DNA from: Acetonema longum DSM 6540
GTDB taxonomy: Bacteria; Bacillota; Negativicutes; Sporomusales; Acetonemataceae
Length of the DNA: 64,000 bases
Direction: 5' to 3'
Assembly (NCBI RefSeq): GCF_000219125.1
Contig: NZ_AFGF01000017.1
Span: forward strand, 62,001-126,000
Of the stretch, positions 8,492-16,945 are shown piece after piece. Position 1 is the stretch's first letter. Every line of letters starts with the position of its first letter. Both the position numbers and the translations under genes were made by a program. Below the pieces are notes generated by a model. That model was given only the letters and a program-made list of their open reading frames with translations, was not told the origin of the DNA and ran no database searches.

Positions 8492-9328
8492 TTACTTAGC
8501 TCCTTTCTGCGCATTGGCAATGACCAGATCATCATACTGTTTGGTATACTCAGGAGCTTCCGATTTATGAAGCACACCGATGAGGAATTTGCCGGCCAAT
8601 TGTTCCGGAGTCATTTTTTTTGCGGCTTCCACATTCACCGCATGATCCCGTTGCCATTTCATCATGGTTGGAGCGTCGCCCAATTTGTTCTGGCGTCCGT
8701 TATAGATCGGGCATTGAGTCACGGCTTCGATCAGAGAGAAGCCGTCATGGGCAATGCCCTGGGCAATGACATCTACTAGCAGCTGGGTGTGAAAGGCGGT
8801 ACTCCGGGCGACGAAAGTGGCTCCGGCAGCCTTGGCCAACTCCGGAACATCGAAAGGACGCTCCAGAGTGCCGTAAGGAGCGGTGGTAGCGATGCTGTGG
8901 GAGGGGGTCAAGGGGGAGTATTGTCCGCCGGTCATGCCGTAAATATTGTTATTGTACAAGACCACCGTCAGGTTGATATTGCGACGGGCAGCGTGAATGA
9001 AATGGTTGCCGCCGATAGCGGTGCTGTCGCCGTCGCCTGTGACTACGATCACATTCAGTCTTGGTTCGGACAGCTTGACGCCGGTGGCCACCGGCAGAGC
9101 CCGGCCATGGGCGCTGTGTACTGTGTCGAAATTCAGGTAACCGGATGCCCGTGAGGAACAGCCGATGCCGGACACAATGACGGTTTCATCTTGGTTGAGT
9201 CCCAACTTATCAATAGCCTTTACGATCGCGCCGGTCACAATGCCGTTGCCGCAGCCAGGGCACCAGATATGCGGCAGGCGGGGCCGGAAATATTTCTCAA
9301 CGAGTTTTTCCATTTGTTCTATAGCCAT
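8492..9328 (-). CDS. korB: 2-oxoacid:ferredoxin oxidoreductase, beta (TPP-binding) subunit
   Basis: This catalytic subunit binds thiamine diphosphate. The start is taken at ATG 9328, seven bases after AGGAGGCG, giving 278 residues; an upstream in-frame start at 9370 has no ribosome site. Residues 23-28 read CPGCGN, the cysteine-containing beta-subunit signature, and the TPP motif GDGDSTAIGGNH with NNNIYGMTGGQ follows near residues 88-130. It lies between korA and korC and forms a heterotetramer with the ferredoxin subunit KorD. Confidence 0.95.
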   Translation of the reverse strand: MAIEQMEKLVEKYFRPRLPHIWCPGCGNGIVTGAIVKAIDKLGLNQDETVIVSGIGCSSRASGYLNFDTVHSAHGRALPVATGVKLSEPRLNVIVVTGDGDSTAIGGNHFIHAARRNINLTVVLYNNNIYGMTGGQYSPLTPSHSIATTAPYGTLERPFDVPELAKAAGATFVARSTAFHTQLLVDVIAQGIAHDGFSLIEAVTQCPIYNGRQNKLGDAPTMMKWQRDHAVNVEAAKKMTPEQLAGKFLIGVLHKSEAPEYTKQYDDLVIANAQKGAK

Positions 9329-9389
9329 AACACGCCTCCTGATTTTTTTCGGAATGGGAATCTGTTGCAACGAGGCAGACGGGCCTGTT

Positions 9390-10517
9390 TCAACGGCCCC
9401 CTAAAACCTGCAGCAGTTCCTTGGGCGAAATCGGATCGGAATCGTACTTGGCCACCAGCTTCACTGGAGCCTTGCCTTCCACAACCCGTTTTACTTCTCC
9501 CACAACCTGGCCGTAATTCATTTCGGCAACCACGATGTTTTTTACTTTCGTCGCCAGTTTGGCAATCTGTTTGTCAGGGAAAGGCCACATGGTAATCATG
9601 CGGAACATGCCGGCCTTGATTCCCTGCTCCCGGGCCATGTCAATGGCGGCGTAAGCCGAACGGGCCGTTCCGCCGTAGGCTATGATGGCGGTATCGGCGT
9701 CTTCCAGGCGATATTCCTCATAGAGGACGATATCATCCAGATGGTTTTCAATTTTTTCATGCAATCGTTTCAGCAACTTTGCGGTAGCAGCCGGGGAACC
9801 GTTGGGGAAGCCGGTTTCGTCATGGACCAGGCCGGTTACGTGATACCGGTAGCCTTGCCCAAAGGCAGCCATGGGCGGCACCAAGTCCTGGTCAGGCTTG
9901 TAGGCCTGGTAGTCGGCGCTGGGAGCGGCGGGGGCTTTACGGCAAGGCTGCTTTACCTCACTATAGTCAGGAAGCTCAATCTTTTCCCGCATGTGGCCGA
10001 TTACCTCGTCCATCAGGAAAATGACCGGTACGCGGTATTTCTCCGACATTTCATAGGCTTTGATTGTGAGGGAAAAACATTCAGGCACACTGGCCGGCGT
10101 CAGGGCGATGATCGGATGATCACCATGGGTACCCCAGCGGGCCTGCATCACATCGCCTTGAGCGGCGGCGGTAGGCTGTCCGGTGCTGGGACCCACCCGC
10201 TGTACGTTGGCAATGACTACAGGGGTCTCGGTAATGGCCGCATAGCCGATCAATTCCTGCTTTAACGAAAACCCGGGGCCGCTGGTTGCGGTTAAAACTT
10301 TTTTCCCTGTCAGGGAAGCGCCGATGATTGCCGCCATACTGGCGATTTCATCTTCCATTTGGATGAATTTCCCGCCAACCTGCGGCAGGCGTTTGGCCAG
10401 AGACTCCGCAATTTCCGTGGACGGGGTGATGGGGTATCCGGCAAAAAACTTGACACCTGCTGCGATAGCGCCCTCGGCACAGGCTTGGTTCCCTTGCATA
10501 AGAAGAACTTTTGCCAC
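9390..10517 (-). CDS. korA: 2-oxoacid:ferredoxin oxidoreductase, alpha subunit
   Basis: This 375-residue alpha subunit contains the pyrimidine-binding domain with AGYPITPSTEI near residues 26-36 and QMEDEIASMAAIIGAS near 53-68. It continues with TATSGPGFSLKQE and the GPSTGQPTAAAQGD segment, all hallmarks of KorA/VorA. A C-terminal transketolase-like domain follows (DTAIIAYGGTARSAY). With KorB it makes acyl-CoA, CO2 and reduced ferredoxin from a 2-oxoacid and CoA, or runs the reverse reaction. It is the second gene of the operon. Confidence 0.95.
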   Translation of the reverse strand: MAKVLLMQGNQACAEGAIAAGVKFFAGYPITPSTEIAESLAKRLPQVGGKFIQMEDEIASMAAIIGASLTGKKVLTATSGPGFSLKQELIGYAAITETPVVIANVQRVGPSTGQPTAAAQGDVMQARWGTHGDHPIIALTPASVPECFSLTIKAYEMSEKYRVPVIFLMDEVIGHMREKIELPDYSEVKQPCRKAPAAPSADYQAYKPDQDLVPPMAAFGQGYRYHVTGLVHDETGFPNGSPAATAKLLKRLHEKIENHLDDIVLYEEYRLEDADTAIIAYGGTARSAYAAIDMAREQGIKAGMFRMITMWPFPDKQIAKLATKVKNIVVAEMNYGQVVGEVKRVVEGKAPVKLVAKYDSDPISPKELLQVLGGR

Positions 10518-10542
10518 TCTATATCCACTCCTTAAGTCTTCT

Positions 10543-10728
10543 CTACTTCTTCTCTACAAAAATCGCATAATCGGGACACCGCATTTCACATTGCTTACAG
10601 CTAATGCATTTGCTTTCATCAAGGACGATTACTTTTTCAAGCTCACTCAGTCCCAGTACCTGTTTAGGACAAAATGTAACACATATGCCGCAACCTTTAC
10701 AACGTTTTTCGATAATTTTCAACGCCAT
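10543..10728 (-). CDS. korD: 2-oxoacid:ferredoxin oxidoreductase, 2[4Fe-4S] delta subunit
   Basis: This 61-residue bacterial-type ferredoxin has two clusters of the C-x2-C-x2-C-x3-CP form: CKGCGICVTFCP and CISCKQCEMRCP. The start is placed at ATG 10728, which follows GGAGGTGAG at good spacing; an upstream in-frame ATG at 10752 lies before that site. It accepts electrons from the KorAB active site. It is the first gene of the korDABC operon. Confidence 0.93.
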   Translation of the reverse strand: MALKIIEKRCKGCGICVTFCPKQVLGLSELEKVIVLDESKCISCKQCEMRCPDYAIFVEKK

Positions 10729-11005
10729 TTTCTCACCTCCGTATAGTATCATTTGGGGGGAAAGCGGATGCTGTTTGCTATGCTGGCAGCCAATTTTCCC
10801 GCTGAAACGCTGGGTTCATTACTGAAACCGTTTCTGCTGTTGAACAATTACGACGCCACCAGGGGAAATCCTGCTCAAATTGGCTGACTTTCTAATGAAT
10901 GTGTAAAGTATATTCTGATTTATCAATTTATGTATTTATATATGTTTACATACATAAATACATGATTTGTTGTTTAACAAAAAAACGCTGGCGCAATCAA
11001 AACCG
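10729..11005. other. Intergenic region upstream of korD; AT-rich palindrome
   Basis: No gene is visible. At 10930-10963 the 10-bp arms ATGTATTTAT and ATAAATACAT flank a shorter imperfect inner stem, giving a near-perfect 34-bp inverted repeat about 200 bp upstream of korD. It could be an operator or a hairpin; no clear sigma-A promoter was found. Confidence 0.4.
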
Positions 11006-11041
11006 GAGGCCGCACAGAGTGGAAAAACCCTTTGCGGCCTC
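11006..11041 (-). terminator. Terminator downstream of metQ
   Basis: Arms GAGGCCGCA (11006-11014) and TGCGGCCTC (11033-11041). On the minus strand it is followed by CGGTTTTG, and on the plus strand by TTTATT. It ends the metNIQ transcript. Confidence 0.7.
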
Positions 11042-11071
11042 TTTATTCTGTTTTATATCAATCCGGTTCGC

Positions 11072-11881
11072 TTACCAGGCAACCAATACGGAACCTTTGA
11101 AATGTTCCTGGATAAATTTTTTCACTTCGTCAGTTTGATAAGCTTTGAGCAGTTTTTGTACGGCAGGATTGTCTTTGTTCTTGGACTGAACGGCAACGAT
11201 GTTGGCGTAAGGAGAATTGCCGTCTTCCAGAGCCAGGGCGTCTTTGGTCGGTACTAAGCCGGCAGTCATGGCGTAGTTGGTATTAACGGCTGCCAGGTCC
11301 ATATCCGCCAGAGAGCGGGGGATTTGAGCCGCATCCAGCTCACGGATTTTGATATTTTTCGGATTTTCGGCAATATCGGCCACGCTGACCAGAATGCCGG
11401 CGCCCGATTTCAATTTAATCAGGCCCTGTGATTCCAAAAGCAGCAGAGCTCTGCCGCCGTTGGTGGGATCGTTGGGAATGGCCACTACAGCGCCGCTTTT
11501 GACCTCGACGATGCTTTTGACTTTTTGCGAATACAGTCCCATCGGGAAGATAACGGTTTTAGCCACGCTGGTGATATCATACTGACGGTCTTTGATCATA
11601 TTATCCAAATACGGCTGATGCTGATAGCTGTTTACGTCAATATCTCCCTGATGCAGAGCCACATTGGGCTGAACATAGTCGTTGAACTCGACGATCTGGA
11701 TCTTGAGACCGTCTTTTTCGGCGACCTTCTTTACCATTTCCATGATTTCGGCGTGAGGACCGGCGGTAACGCCTACTTTTAGGGGTTTATCTGTCTGTGT
11801 TTCCTGTTTAGTGCCGCCGCAGCCGGCAGCCAGAAGGGACAGGGAGAAGAGAAGGGTAAGAATGAGAGCAAGCTTTTTCAT
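11072..11881 (-). CDS. metQ: Methionine ABC transporter, substrate-binding lipoprotein
   Basis: This 269-residue NlpA-family lipoprotein binds methionine outside the membrane. Residues 1-20 are a lipoprotein signal ending in the lipobox LAAGC, so the mature protein would be lipidated on that Cys. The family pattern KVGVTAGPHAEIM, FNDYVQPN and SYQHQPYLDN is plain. The start follows AAGGAGG at good spacing. It is the last gene of a minus-strand metN-metI-metQ operon controlled by the SAM-I riboswitch near 13.7 kb. Confidence 0.95.
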   Translation of the reverse strand: MKKLALILTLLFSLSLLAAGCGGTKQETQTDKPLKVGVTAGPHAEIMEMVKKVAEKDGLKIQIVEFNDYVQPNVALHQGDIDVNSYQHQPYLDNMIKDRQYDITSVAKTVIFPMGLYSQKVKSIVEVKSGAVVAIPNDPTNGGRALLLLESQGLIKLKSGAGILVSVADIAENPKNIKIRELDAAQIPRSLADMDLAAVNTNYAMTAGLVPTKDALALEDGNSPYANIVAVQSKNKDNPAVQKLLKAYQTDEVKKFIQEHFKGSVLVAW

Positions 11882-11900
11882 GGGTAAACCTCCTTAACAT

Positions 11901-12554
11901 TTATCGTTTATCTAAGCGTCGTGCCAGGTAATCCCCGCAGGACTGAACAATCTGTACCTGGGCGATGAGAATTATTACGGTGATCAGCATGATATCGGCG
12001 CGAAAACGCTGATATCCATAGCGGATGGCCAGGTCTCCCAGGCCGCCGCCGCCGATGGCCCCGGCCATGGCCGAGTAGCCGATCAGGCTGATGACGGTGA
12101 TGGTCAGCCCGAGAATAATGGAGGGCAGTGCTTCCGGAATCAATACTTTAAAGATAATCTGCCGAGGCGAGGCTCCCATAGCCTGGGCGGCTTCCACCAC
12201 GCCATGGTCCACTTCCCGCAGGGATGATTCGACGATCCGGCCGACAAAGGGAATAGCGGCTATACTTAGCGGTACAATGGCGGCTTCAGTGCCGATGGAT
12301 GTGCCCACGATCAGGCGGGTCAGGGGGATGATGGCTACCATCAGGATGATAAACGGTGTGGAACGGGCAGCGTTGGCAATCGCGCCTAAGATGCGGTTGA
12401 TATAAAGGTTCTCCAGAATATGGCCCTTGTCGGTAGCCACCAGAATCACGCCCAGGGGCAGGCCAAGGATAGCGGACGCCAGTGCGGATACACCCACCAT
12501 ATAGCAGGTTTCCCAAAGAGACTCAGCCAATAGCACGATTAGTTCTTGCGACAT
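11901..12554 (-). CDS. metI: Methionine ABC transporter, permease
   Basis: This integral membrane permease has about five membrane segments, carries the EAAXAMGAS-type coupling loop (VEAAQAMGASPRQI, near residues 120-135) that contacts the ATPase, and matches MetI in length (217 residues). The ATG at 12554 is preferred over TTG 12560 because GAGGTGA lies six bases before it. It overlaps the 3' end of metN by about 32 bp, which suggests translational coupling. The partner ATPase gene is frameshifted in this sequence. Confidence 0.93.
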   Translation of the reverse strand: MSQELIVLLAESLWETCYMVGVSALASAILGLPLGVILVATDKGHILENLYINRILGAIANAARSTPFIILMVAIIPLTRLIVGTSIGTEAAIVPLSIAAIPFVGRIVESSLREVDHGVVEAAQAMGASPRQIIFKVLIPEALPSIILGLTITVISLIGYSAMAGAIGGGGLGDLAIRYGYQRFRADIMLITVIILIAQVQIVQSCGDYLARRLDKR

Positions 12555-13594
12555 AGCCAATCACCTCAATTCCTAAATCACGGGCTTTCAGATACTGGAG
12601 GGCATTATCCAGGGAAGTTTGCTCCCCAGATATTTCCAGCAAAAGAGTGCCGAAAGTAGTGTGTTGAATATGGTCAATATTGCCGAACAGGATGCTGGCA
12701 TCCACATTAAAGCGGCGGATGACGCTGGCAATGACCGGCTCCTGGGCCGCCTGGCCGATGAATGAGATACGGATGACCAGATTGCCGTCTGGCAGCGGCT
12801 TGGCGGAGAAAGCGGTATTCTGAAAGAAGTCAGGCAGGTCGTAATTGACAATGGTCCGGATGAACTCCCGGGTGATGGGTGCCTGGGGTTTGGCGAACAA
12901 ATCCAGAACCGGCCCTTGTTCGATGATCTTGCCGTTGTCGATGACTGCCACCCGATCGCAGATTTTTTTGATGACCTGCATCTCATGGGTAATCAGGACA
13001 ATGGTCAATCCCAGCTTGCGATTGATATCCCTCAGCAGTTCCAAAATTGATTTGGTGGTTTGCGGATCCAGGGCTGAGGTGGCTTCGTCGCACAGCAGCA
13101 CTTTCGGTTTGTTGGCACGCCCGGGCGATGCCCACCCGTTGCTTCTGGCCGCCGCTTAGCTGCGCCGGATACTGATCTTTTTTATCGGCCAGCCCTACCA
13201 GCTCTAAGAGCGGCATCACTGCCTCACGGATCTGGGATTTGTTCCAGCCGGCCAGTTCCAGGGGAAAGGCCACGTTATCGTAAACAGTGCGGGAGGTCAG
13301 CAGGTTGAAGTGCTGAAAGATCATACCGATTTTTTTGCGGACTTGCCGCAGCTCCTCTTCCGGCAGGACAGTCATTTCCTGACCGTCCACCAGAACTGAC
13401 CCCTGGGTGGGTCTTTCCAGCATATTGATGCAGCGGATCAGGGTGCTTTTGCCGGCGCCGCTTTTGCCAATGATTCCGAAGATTTCGCCCCGGGTTACAC
13501 TCAGGCTGACGCCTTGTATCGCATGTACATTGCCTCTGGCGCTGCTATAGGTCTTTTCAAGGTCGCTCATGGCGATCATGAGGTCTTTTGGCAT
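12523..13594 (-). pseudogene. metN: Methionine ABC transporter ATPase, frameshifted
   Basis: Two overlapping frames together make a full MetN. The first half (from ATG 13594, AAGGAG nine bases upstream) holds Walker [10 protein letters not shown], the Q-loop and the signature [14 protein letters not shown]. The second half, starting at about 13101, resumes with [12 protein letters not shown] (Walker B) and continues through HEMQVI to the C-terminal NIL substrate-sensing domain. The join lies at about 13114-13123. Seven bases stand where the usual ARALANKP coding needs nine, so two bases are missing. It is either a real inactivating mutation or a sequencing error. Being the first gene behind a SAM riboswitch, its loss would disable import by MetIQ. 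Confidence 0.9.
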
Positions 13595-13610
13595 TTTAAT
13601 TGACTCCTTC

Positions 13611-13656
13611 CGAAAAAATTTAAGAACCCCTCTTCGTATAGCAGACGAAGAGGGGT
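13611..13656 (-). terminator. Riboswitch-controlled terminator of metNIQ
   Basis: Read on the minus strand, ACCCCTCTTCGT (13655-13644) pairs with ACGAAGAGGGGT (13637-13626), followed by TTCTTAAATTTTTT. It lies directly between the SAM-I aptamer and the metN ribosome site. Confidence 0.88.
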
Positions 13657-13670
13657 GATCACGCCATCTC

Positions 13671-13774
13671 TTTCATCTGTCAGGAAAAATCCTGATGGAA
13701 TTGGCACCGTTTCGCAAAATGCGATGGTTGCCGCGGCGTCATCGGGCCAGTCCCTCAGCCAACTCTTGATGAAA
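13671..13774 (-). promoter_or_regulatory. SAM-I (S-box) riboswitch
   Basis: The minus-strand transcript shows the S-box order: P1 5' strand TTTCATC, CAAGAG, GAGGGACTGGCCCGATGA, CGGCAACC, then GTGCCAATTCC and the closing GATGAAA (13677-13671). These are the conserved aptamer elements. SAM binding would favour the downstream terminator and switch off metNIQ. Confidence 0.93.
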
Positions 13775-13808
13775 TCTTAAACATATATAGTTATAGTTGA
13801 TGAAATAT

Positions 13809-13837
13809 ATAGTAGCATGTTGGCGAAAGTCTGTCAA
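13809..13837 (-). promoter_or_regulatory. Sigma-A promoter of metNIQ
   Basis: On the minus strand, -35 TTGACA (13837-13832), 17-bp spacer, -10 TACTAT (13814-13809), placed about 35 bp before the riboswitch aptamer. Confidence 0.8.
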
Positions 13838-13983
13838 TAGGACGGCAAATAAAGTTATATTCCGAATTGATCGATTCCTTATTTTTTTGATTTTATCCGG
13901 TAAAGAATAAAAGGAGTAAAGCAGGAAAGGAAAGGTAAGTGGCGAACTAAAAATTAAGACAGAATGAAAAGGGGGAGCAGTCA

Positions 13984-14283
13984 GTGGCGATCAATCCAAA
14001 ACTCAAAGACGAGTTAACGGATCAGCTTATGCGCGCGGTGCTGTTATTAAAAAGCGAGGAAGAATGCTATCAGTTCTTTGAGGATATCTCCACCATCGGG
14101 GAGCTCAAGGCACTTTCACAGCGCCTGGAAGTAGCCCGGATGCTGGAAGCGCGTCATACCTATGATGAAATTGTGGCGAGGACAGGCGCCAGCACTGCTA
14201 CGATCAGCCGGGTGAAGCGGTGTTTGTACTATGGAGCGGACGGATATAAGATAGTACTGGAGCGATTAGGGGAGGACCGTTGA
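13984..14283 (+). CDS. yerC: YerC/TrpR-family DNA-binding protein
   Basis: This 99-residue protein of the TrpR-related YerC/YecD family carries a helix-turn-helix at about residues 58-80 (YDEIVARTGASTATISRVKRCLYYG). The start is GTG 13984, six bases after GGGGGAG. It lies immediately upstream of hisZ. Comparative work on Firmicutes has associated YerC-type regulators with histidine genes, and this neighbourhood agrees, but direct regulation here is inference. The ligand is unknown. Its stop codon lies inside the left end of a dispersed repeat. Confidence 0.9.
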   Translation: MAINPKLKDELTDQLMRAVLLLKSEEECYQFFEDISTIGELKALSQRLEVARMLEARHTYDEIVARTGASTATISRVKRCLYYGADGYKIVLERLGEDR

Positions 14284-14351
14284 AAAGGACCAGCTGCGTC
14301 ACTTCAGCCTCCTGTGGGCGGGCCTGGCATCTGGGCCTTTTTGAACGGTCC
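14274..14351 (+). repeat. MITE-like dispersed repeat, copy B (about 78 bp, internally deleted)
   Basis: The left end GGACCGTTGAAAAGGACC (14274-14291) and the right end GGGCCTTTTTGAACGGTCC (14333-14351) match copies at 6.4 and 61.4 kb; most of the interior is missing. The preserved right inner block is GGCATCTGGGCC. The left end overlaps the last codons and stop of yerC. Confidence 0.85.
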
Positions 14352-14396
14352 GGGGCTACAGATAATTTTGCAACAGAAATGTGGGGAGGAGTAGAA

Positions 14397-15584
14397 TTGA
14401 CAAACCGGAAGGATTATGTACCGCAAATTCCATACGGGACCAGGGATTTTTTGCCGCAGCAGGCTCATGGCAAACGGCTTTTGGAGGGCCAGCTGGCTCG
14501 ATTGTTTACTGTCTGGGGTTATGAGGAAGTGGTCACTCCCACCATGGAGTATTACGAAACATTAACCACCGGGGCCGGCGGCGAGTTAAGCGAAAATGCT
14601 TTTAAATTTTTTGACCGCAATAATCAGATCCTGGCGCTGCGGTCGGATATGACTACTCCCATCGCCAGGGTCGCCGCCGCTCGTCTGCAGGAGAGCCCAA
14701 TGCCCTTGCGCCTGTTTTATCTGGCCAATGTATTTCGCCAGGAACAGGCTCAAACCGGCCGGCAGTGCGAATTTTACCAGGCAGGGGTGGAATTGATGGG
14801 GGCCCGGCAACCGGCGGCTGACGCCGAAGTAATTGCCCTGGCGGTTACTGGCCTACAGCAGGCCGGCTTGCAAAACTTTCAAATCGGGTTGGGACAGGTG
14901 GACTTTATCAACGGTGTGATGGCTGAATTCGATCTGACCGCCAAAGAACGCCTGCTGGTCAAAAAGGCCATGTTGAAGCGGGATCTGGTGGGTCTTGACA
15001 CGCTTATCGCCCGCAGCGGGCTGAGCCAGGCCGCAGGGGAAATATTGCGCAAAATACCGTTGATGAGCGGGAAAGAAGAGATCCTGGACCAGGGCTACAA
15101 AATGGTGAAGAATCAAACAGCCCGCGGGGCCCTGGAGAACTTGGACTATATTTATCAGCAGTTAAAGCATTATGAATTAAATGAAAATGTGAATTTTGAC
15201 TTAGGCATCATCCGGGATTTTGACTACTACACCGGTATGGTATTTGAAGGCTATACGCCGGGGCTTGGGTTCCCATTATGCGGCGGCGGACGCTATGATA
15301 ACATGGCCTCTGACTTTGGGGTCAACCTTCCGGCTACCGGCTTTGCCCTGGGCATTGAGAGGGTCATGCTGGCCCGGGAGCGGCAGGGAATGGCAATGCC
15401 AACCGCGGCAAAGGATTTTTATATCGCTTGGGCCGAGAATAAAATGGATCAAGCTATCAGCGAGGCTGGAAAACTTCGCCGGGCCGGCCGCACCGTAGAA
15501 TTGGCCATGGCGTCCGCGACTCAGAGTCAGGCCCAGGAACAGCAAGAGACAAAAGGGTATGCCGCCCTGCGCTATTTTGGCTAG
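14397..15584 (+). CDS. hisZ: ATP phosphoribosyltransferase regulatory subunit
   Basis: HisZ is a histidyl-tRNA-synthetase-like protein that lacks aminoacylation activity and forms the active ATP phosphoribosyltransferase with short HisG. The start is set at TTG 14397, about five bases after GGGGAGGAG, giving 395 residues and the typical N-terminus IPYGTRDFLPQQ. The frame stays open back to 14280, but that extension translates the dispersed repeat. Class II synthetase-like motifs visible are motif 2 (FRQEQAQTGRQCEFYQAGVE) and LGIERVMLARE near the C-terminus. It is separated from hisG by two minus-strand genes. Confidence 0.93.
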   Translation: MTNRKDYVPQIPYGTRDFLPQQAHGKRLLEGQLARLFTVWGYEEVVTPTMEYYETLTTGAGGELSENAFKFFDRNNQILALRSDMTTPIARVAAARLQESPMPLRLFYLANVFRQEQAQTGRQCEFYQAGVELMGARQPAADAEVIALAVTGLQQAGLQNFQIGLGQVDFINGVMAEFDLTAKERLLVKKAMLKRDLVGLDTLIARSGLSQAAGEILRKIPLMSGKEEILDQGYKMVKNQTARGALENLDYIYQQLKHYELNENVNFDLGIIRDFDYYTGMVFEGYTPGLGFPLCGGGRYDNMASDFGVNLPATGFALGIERVMLARERQGMAMPTAAKDFYIAWAENKMDQAISEAGKLRRAGRTVELAMASATQSQAQEQQETKGYAALRYFG

Positions 15585-15602
15585 GGGAGCCGCAGAAAAA
15601 GT

Positions 15603-15656
15603 CAGGCCGTCGAAAGATTCTCCTTGGATGGGGAGTTTTCGACGGCCTGTTTATTT
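15603..15656. terminator. Terminator after hisZ
   Basis: CAGGCCGTCGAAA (15603-15615) pairs with TTTCGACGGCCTG (15637-15649), followed by TTTATTT. It shows that hisZ is not co-transcribed with hisG. Confidence 0.85.
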
Positions 15657-15876
15657 AATGGTTTATTGTGTACAAGGCGTACAGCGCCATAAGCCACATC
15701 ACTATAATTACATAGGCTGCTAGCCAAATTTTTGGTTTGCCAGCCGGAGGATTGTTTCTTGCTTCTTCCCGGCATGCCTCCAGTATACTTGAGGGTATTA
15801 TCTTAATTACCAGAGCGATAGCTAGTGGCAGTATTCTTTTCCAACGGCCCCTTTTAATAACCCTTAACCTTGTCAA
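15655..15876 (-). CDS. Small unknown membrane protein
   Basis: This 73-residue protein has a basic N-terminus (RLRVIKRGRWKR), a first hydrophobic stretch (about 15-30) and a strong membrane segment at about residues 50-70 (IWLAAYVIIVMWLMALYALY). The only in-frame start is TTG 15876, inside the 3' end of the upstream dehydrogenase gene, with no clear ribosome site; translation may be coupled to that gene. I recognise no family. Its stop touches the hisZ terminator. Confidence 0.5.
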   Translation of the reverse strand: MTRLRVIKRGRWKRILPLAIALVIKIIPSSILEACREEARNNPPAGKPKIWLAAYVIIVMWLMALYALYTINH

Positions 15877-16804
15877 TTACATTGAACATCTCCCGGTCAT
15901 TAACGTAGCGCAGTAAATTATCGGCAAAAAGTTTGACGGCCCGGTCCAGATAATGGGGAGACAGAGCGGCCACATGGGGCGTGATAATGACGTTGGACAT
16001 GTCCCAGAGAGGGCTTTCGGCCGGCAGTGGTTCATGCTCGAACACATCCAGCCCTGCCCCCTGAATCAGACCCTGTTCCAGGGCGTCCGCCAGGTCGGGC
16101 TGGCATACCACCGCGCCGCGGGCAATGTTGATAAAGTAGGCCGTCCGTTTCATAGCGCTAAACTGTTCCAGCCGGAATAACCCTTTGGTATCTTCGGTTA
16201 ATGGCAGGGTCACGACAACGAAATCGCATTGGGACAGCATTTCATTCATCCGTTCGGCCGGATACATTTTGTCCACAAAGATCTCGGTGGTTGCGGTGCG
16301 TTTGGTGGCTAACACGTGCATGCCCAGGCCTTTGGCCCTTTTGGCGATTTCCCGGCCGATGCTACCCAGGCCTACGATCCCGATGGTCTTTTCGTGGATC
16401 TCCTGAGGCTCTACCCGTTTCCAAATATGCTGCTGCTGCTGGCGGATGAAAAGATTGAAGCCGCGGGTAAAGGCCAGCATGAAAGCAAAAACATGCTCGG
16501 AAACGGGTATGCCATGTATGCCGCGGGAATTCGTCAGAATGGTATTGCTTTGCTGGATTTCCGGGAATACCAGATTTTCCACTCCTGCGCTTAGAGCGTG
16601 CACCCATTTCAGTTTGGGCGCAGCAAGGTATAACCGGCGAATATCCGCAAATCCCCAAGCTACCAGAATATCCGTGTTTTCTATGTATTCCGGCGCGTGC
16701 GCCAAATCGCAGCTTATCACGCTGGTATCAGGGATCATGTTGGTAATGGTCTGGGTATGACGTTCGGCTAAAGGATTAAGGAAAAGGACATTCAATGCGG
16801 GCAT
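15854..16804 (-). CDS. D-isomer-specific 2-hydroxyacid dehydrogenase family protein
   Basis: This cytoplasmic NAD(P)-dependent oxidoreductase contains the Rossmann motif GIVGLGSIGREIAKRA near residue 140, an INIARGAVV segment with the conserved Arg region, GLDVFEHEPLP with the catalytic Glu, and TPHVAALSPHY with the catalytic His. The ATG at 16804 (AAGGGGG about nine bases upstream) is preferred to ATG 16828, giving 316 residues. Substrate is not evident. It lies on the minus strand between hisZ and hisG and interrupts the histidine cluster. Confidence 0.9.
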   Translation of the reverse strand: MPALNVLFLNPLAERHTQTITNMIPDTSVISCDLAHAPEYIENTDILVAWGFADIRRLYLAAPKLKWVHALSAGVENLVFPEIQQSNTILTNSRGIHGIPVSEHVFAFMLAFTRGFNLFIRQQQQHIWKRVEPQEIHEKTIGIVGLGSIGREIAKRAKGLGMHVLATKRTATTEIFVDKMYPAERMNEMLSQCDFVVVTLPLTEDTKGLFRLEQFSAMKRTAYFINIARGAVVCQPDLADALEQGLIQGAGLDVFEHEPLPAESPLWDMSNVIITPHVAALSPHYLDRAVKLFADNLLRYVNDREMFNVIDKVKGY

Positions 16805-16916
16805 CAGTATGAACCCCCTTAGACTCATTGTTCCTTATGAATTATTCGACATGCAATTTAAAATTCCTACATTTGGTTTTTGAATTCCATCGGTACCATT
16901 TTAAGCAAAAATCAGA

Positions 16917-16945
16917 TTGACGGTTTATAAGAACAATGCTATTAT
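16917..16945 (+). promoter_or_regulatory. Sigma-A promoter of the hisG operon
   Basis: -35 TTGACG (16917-16922), 17-bp spacer, -10 TATTAT (16940-16945), 50 bp before the hisG ATG in an otherwise AT-rich gap. Confidence 0.8.
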
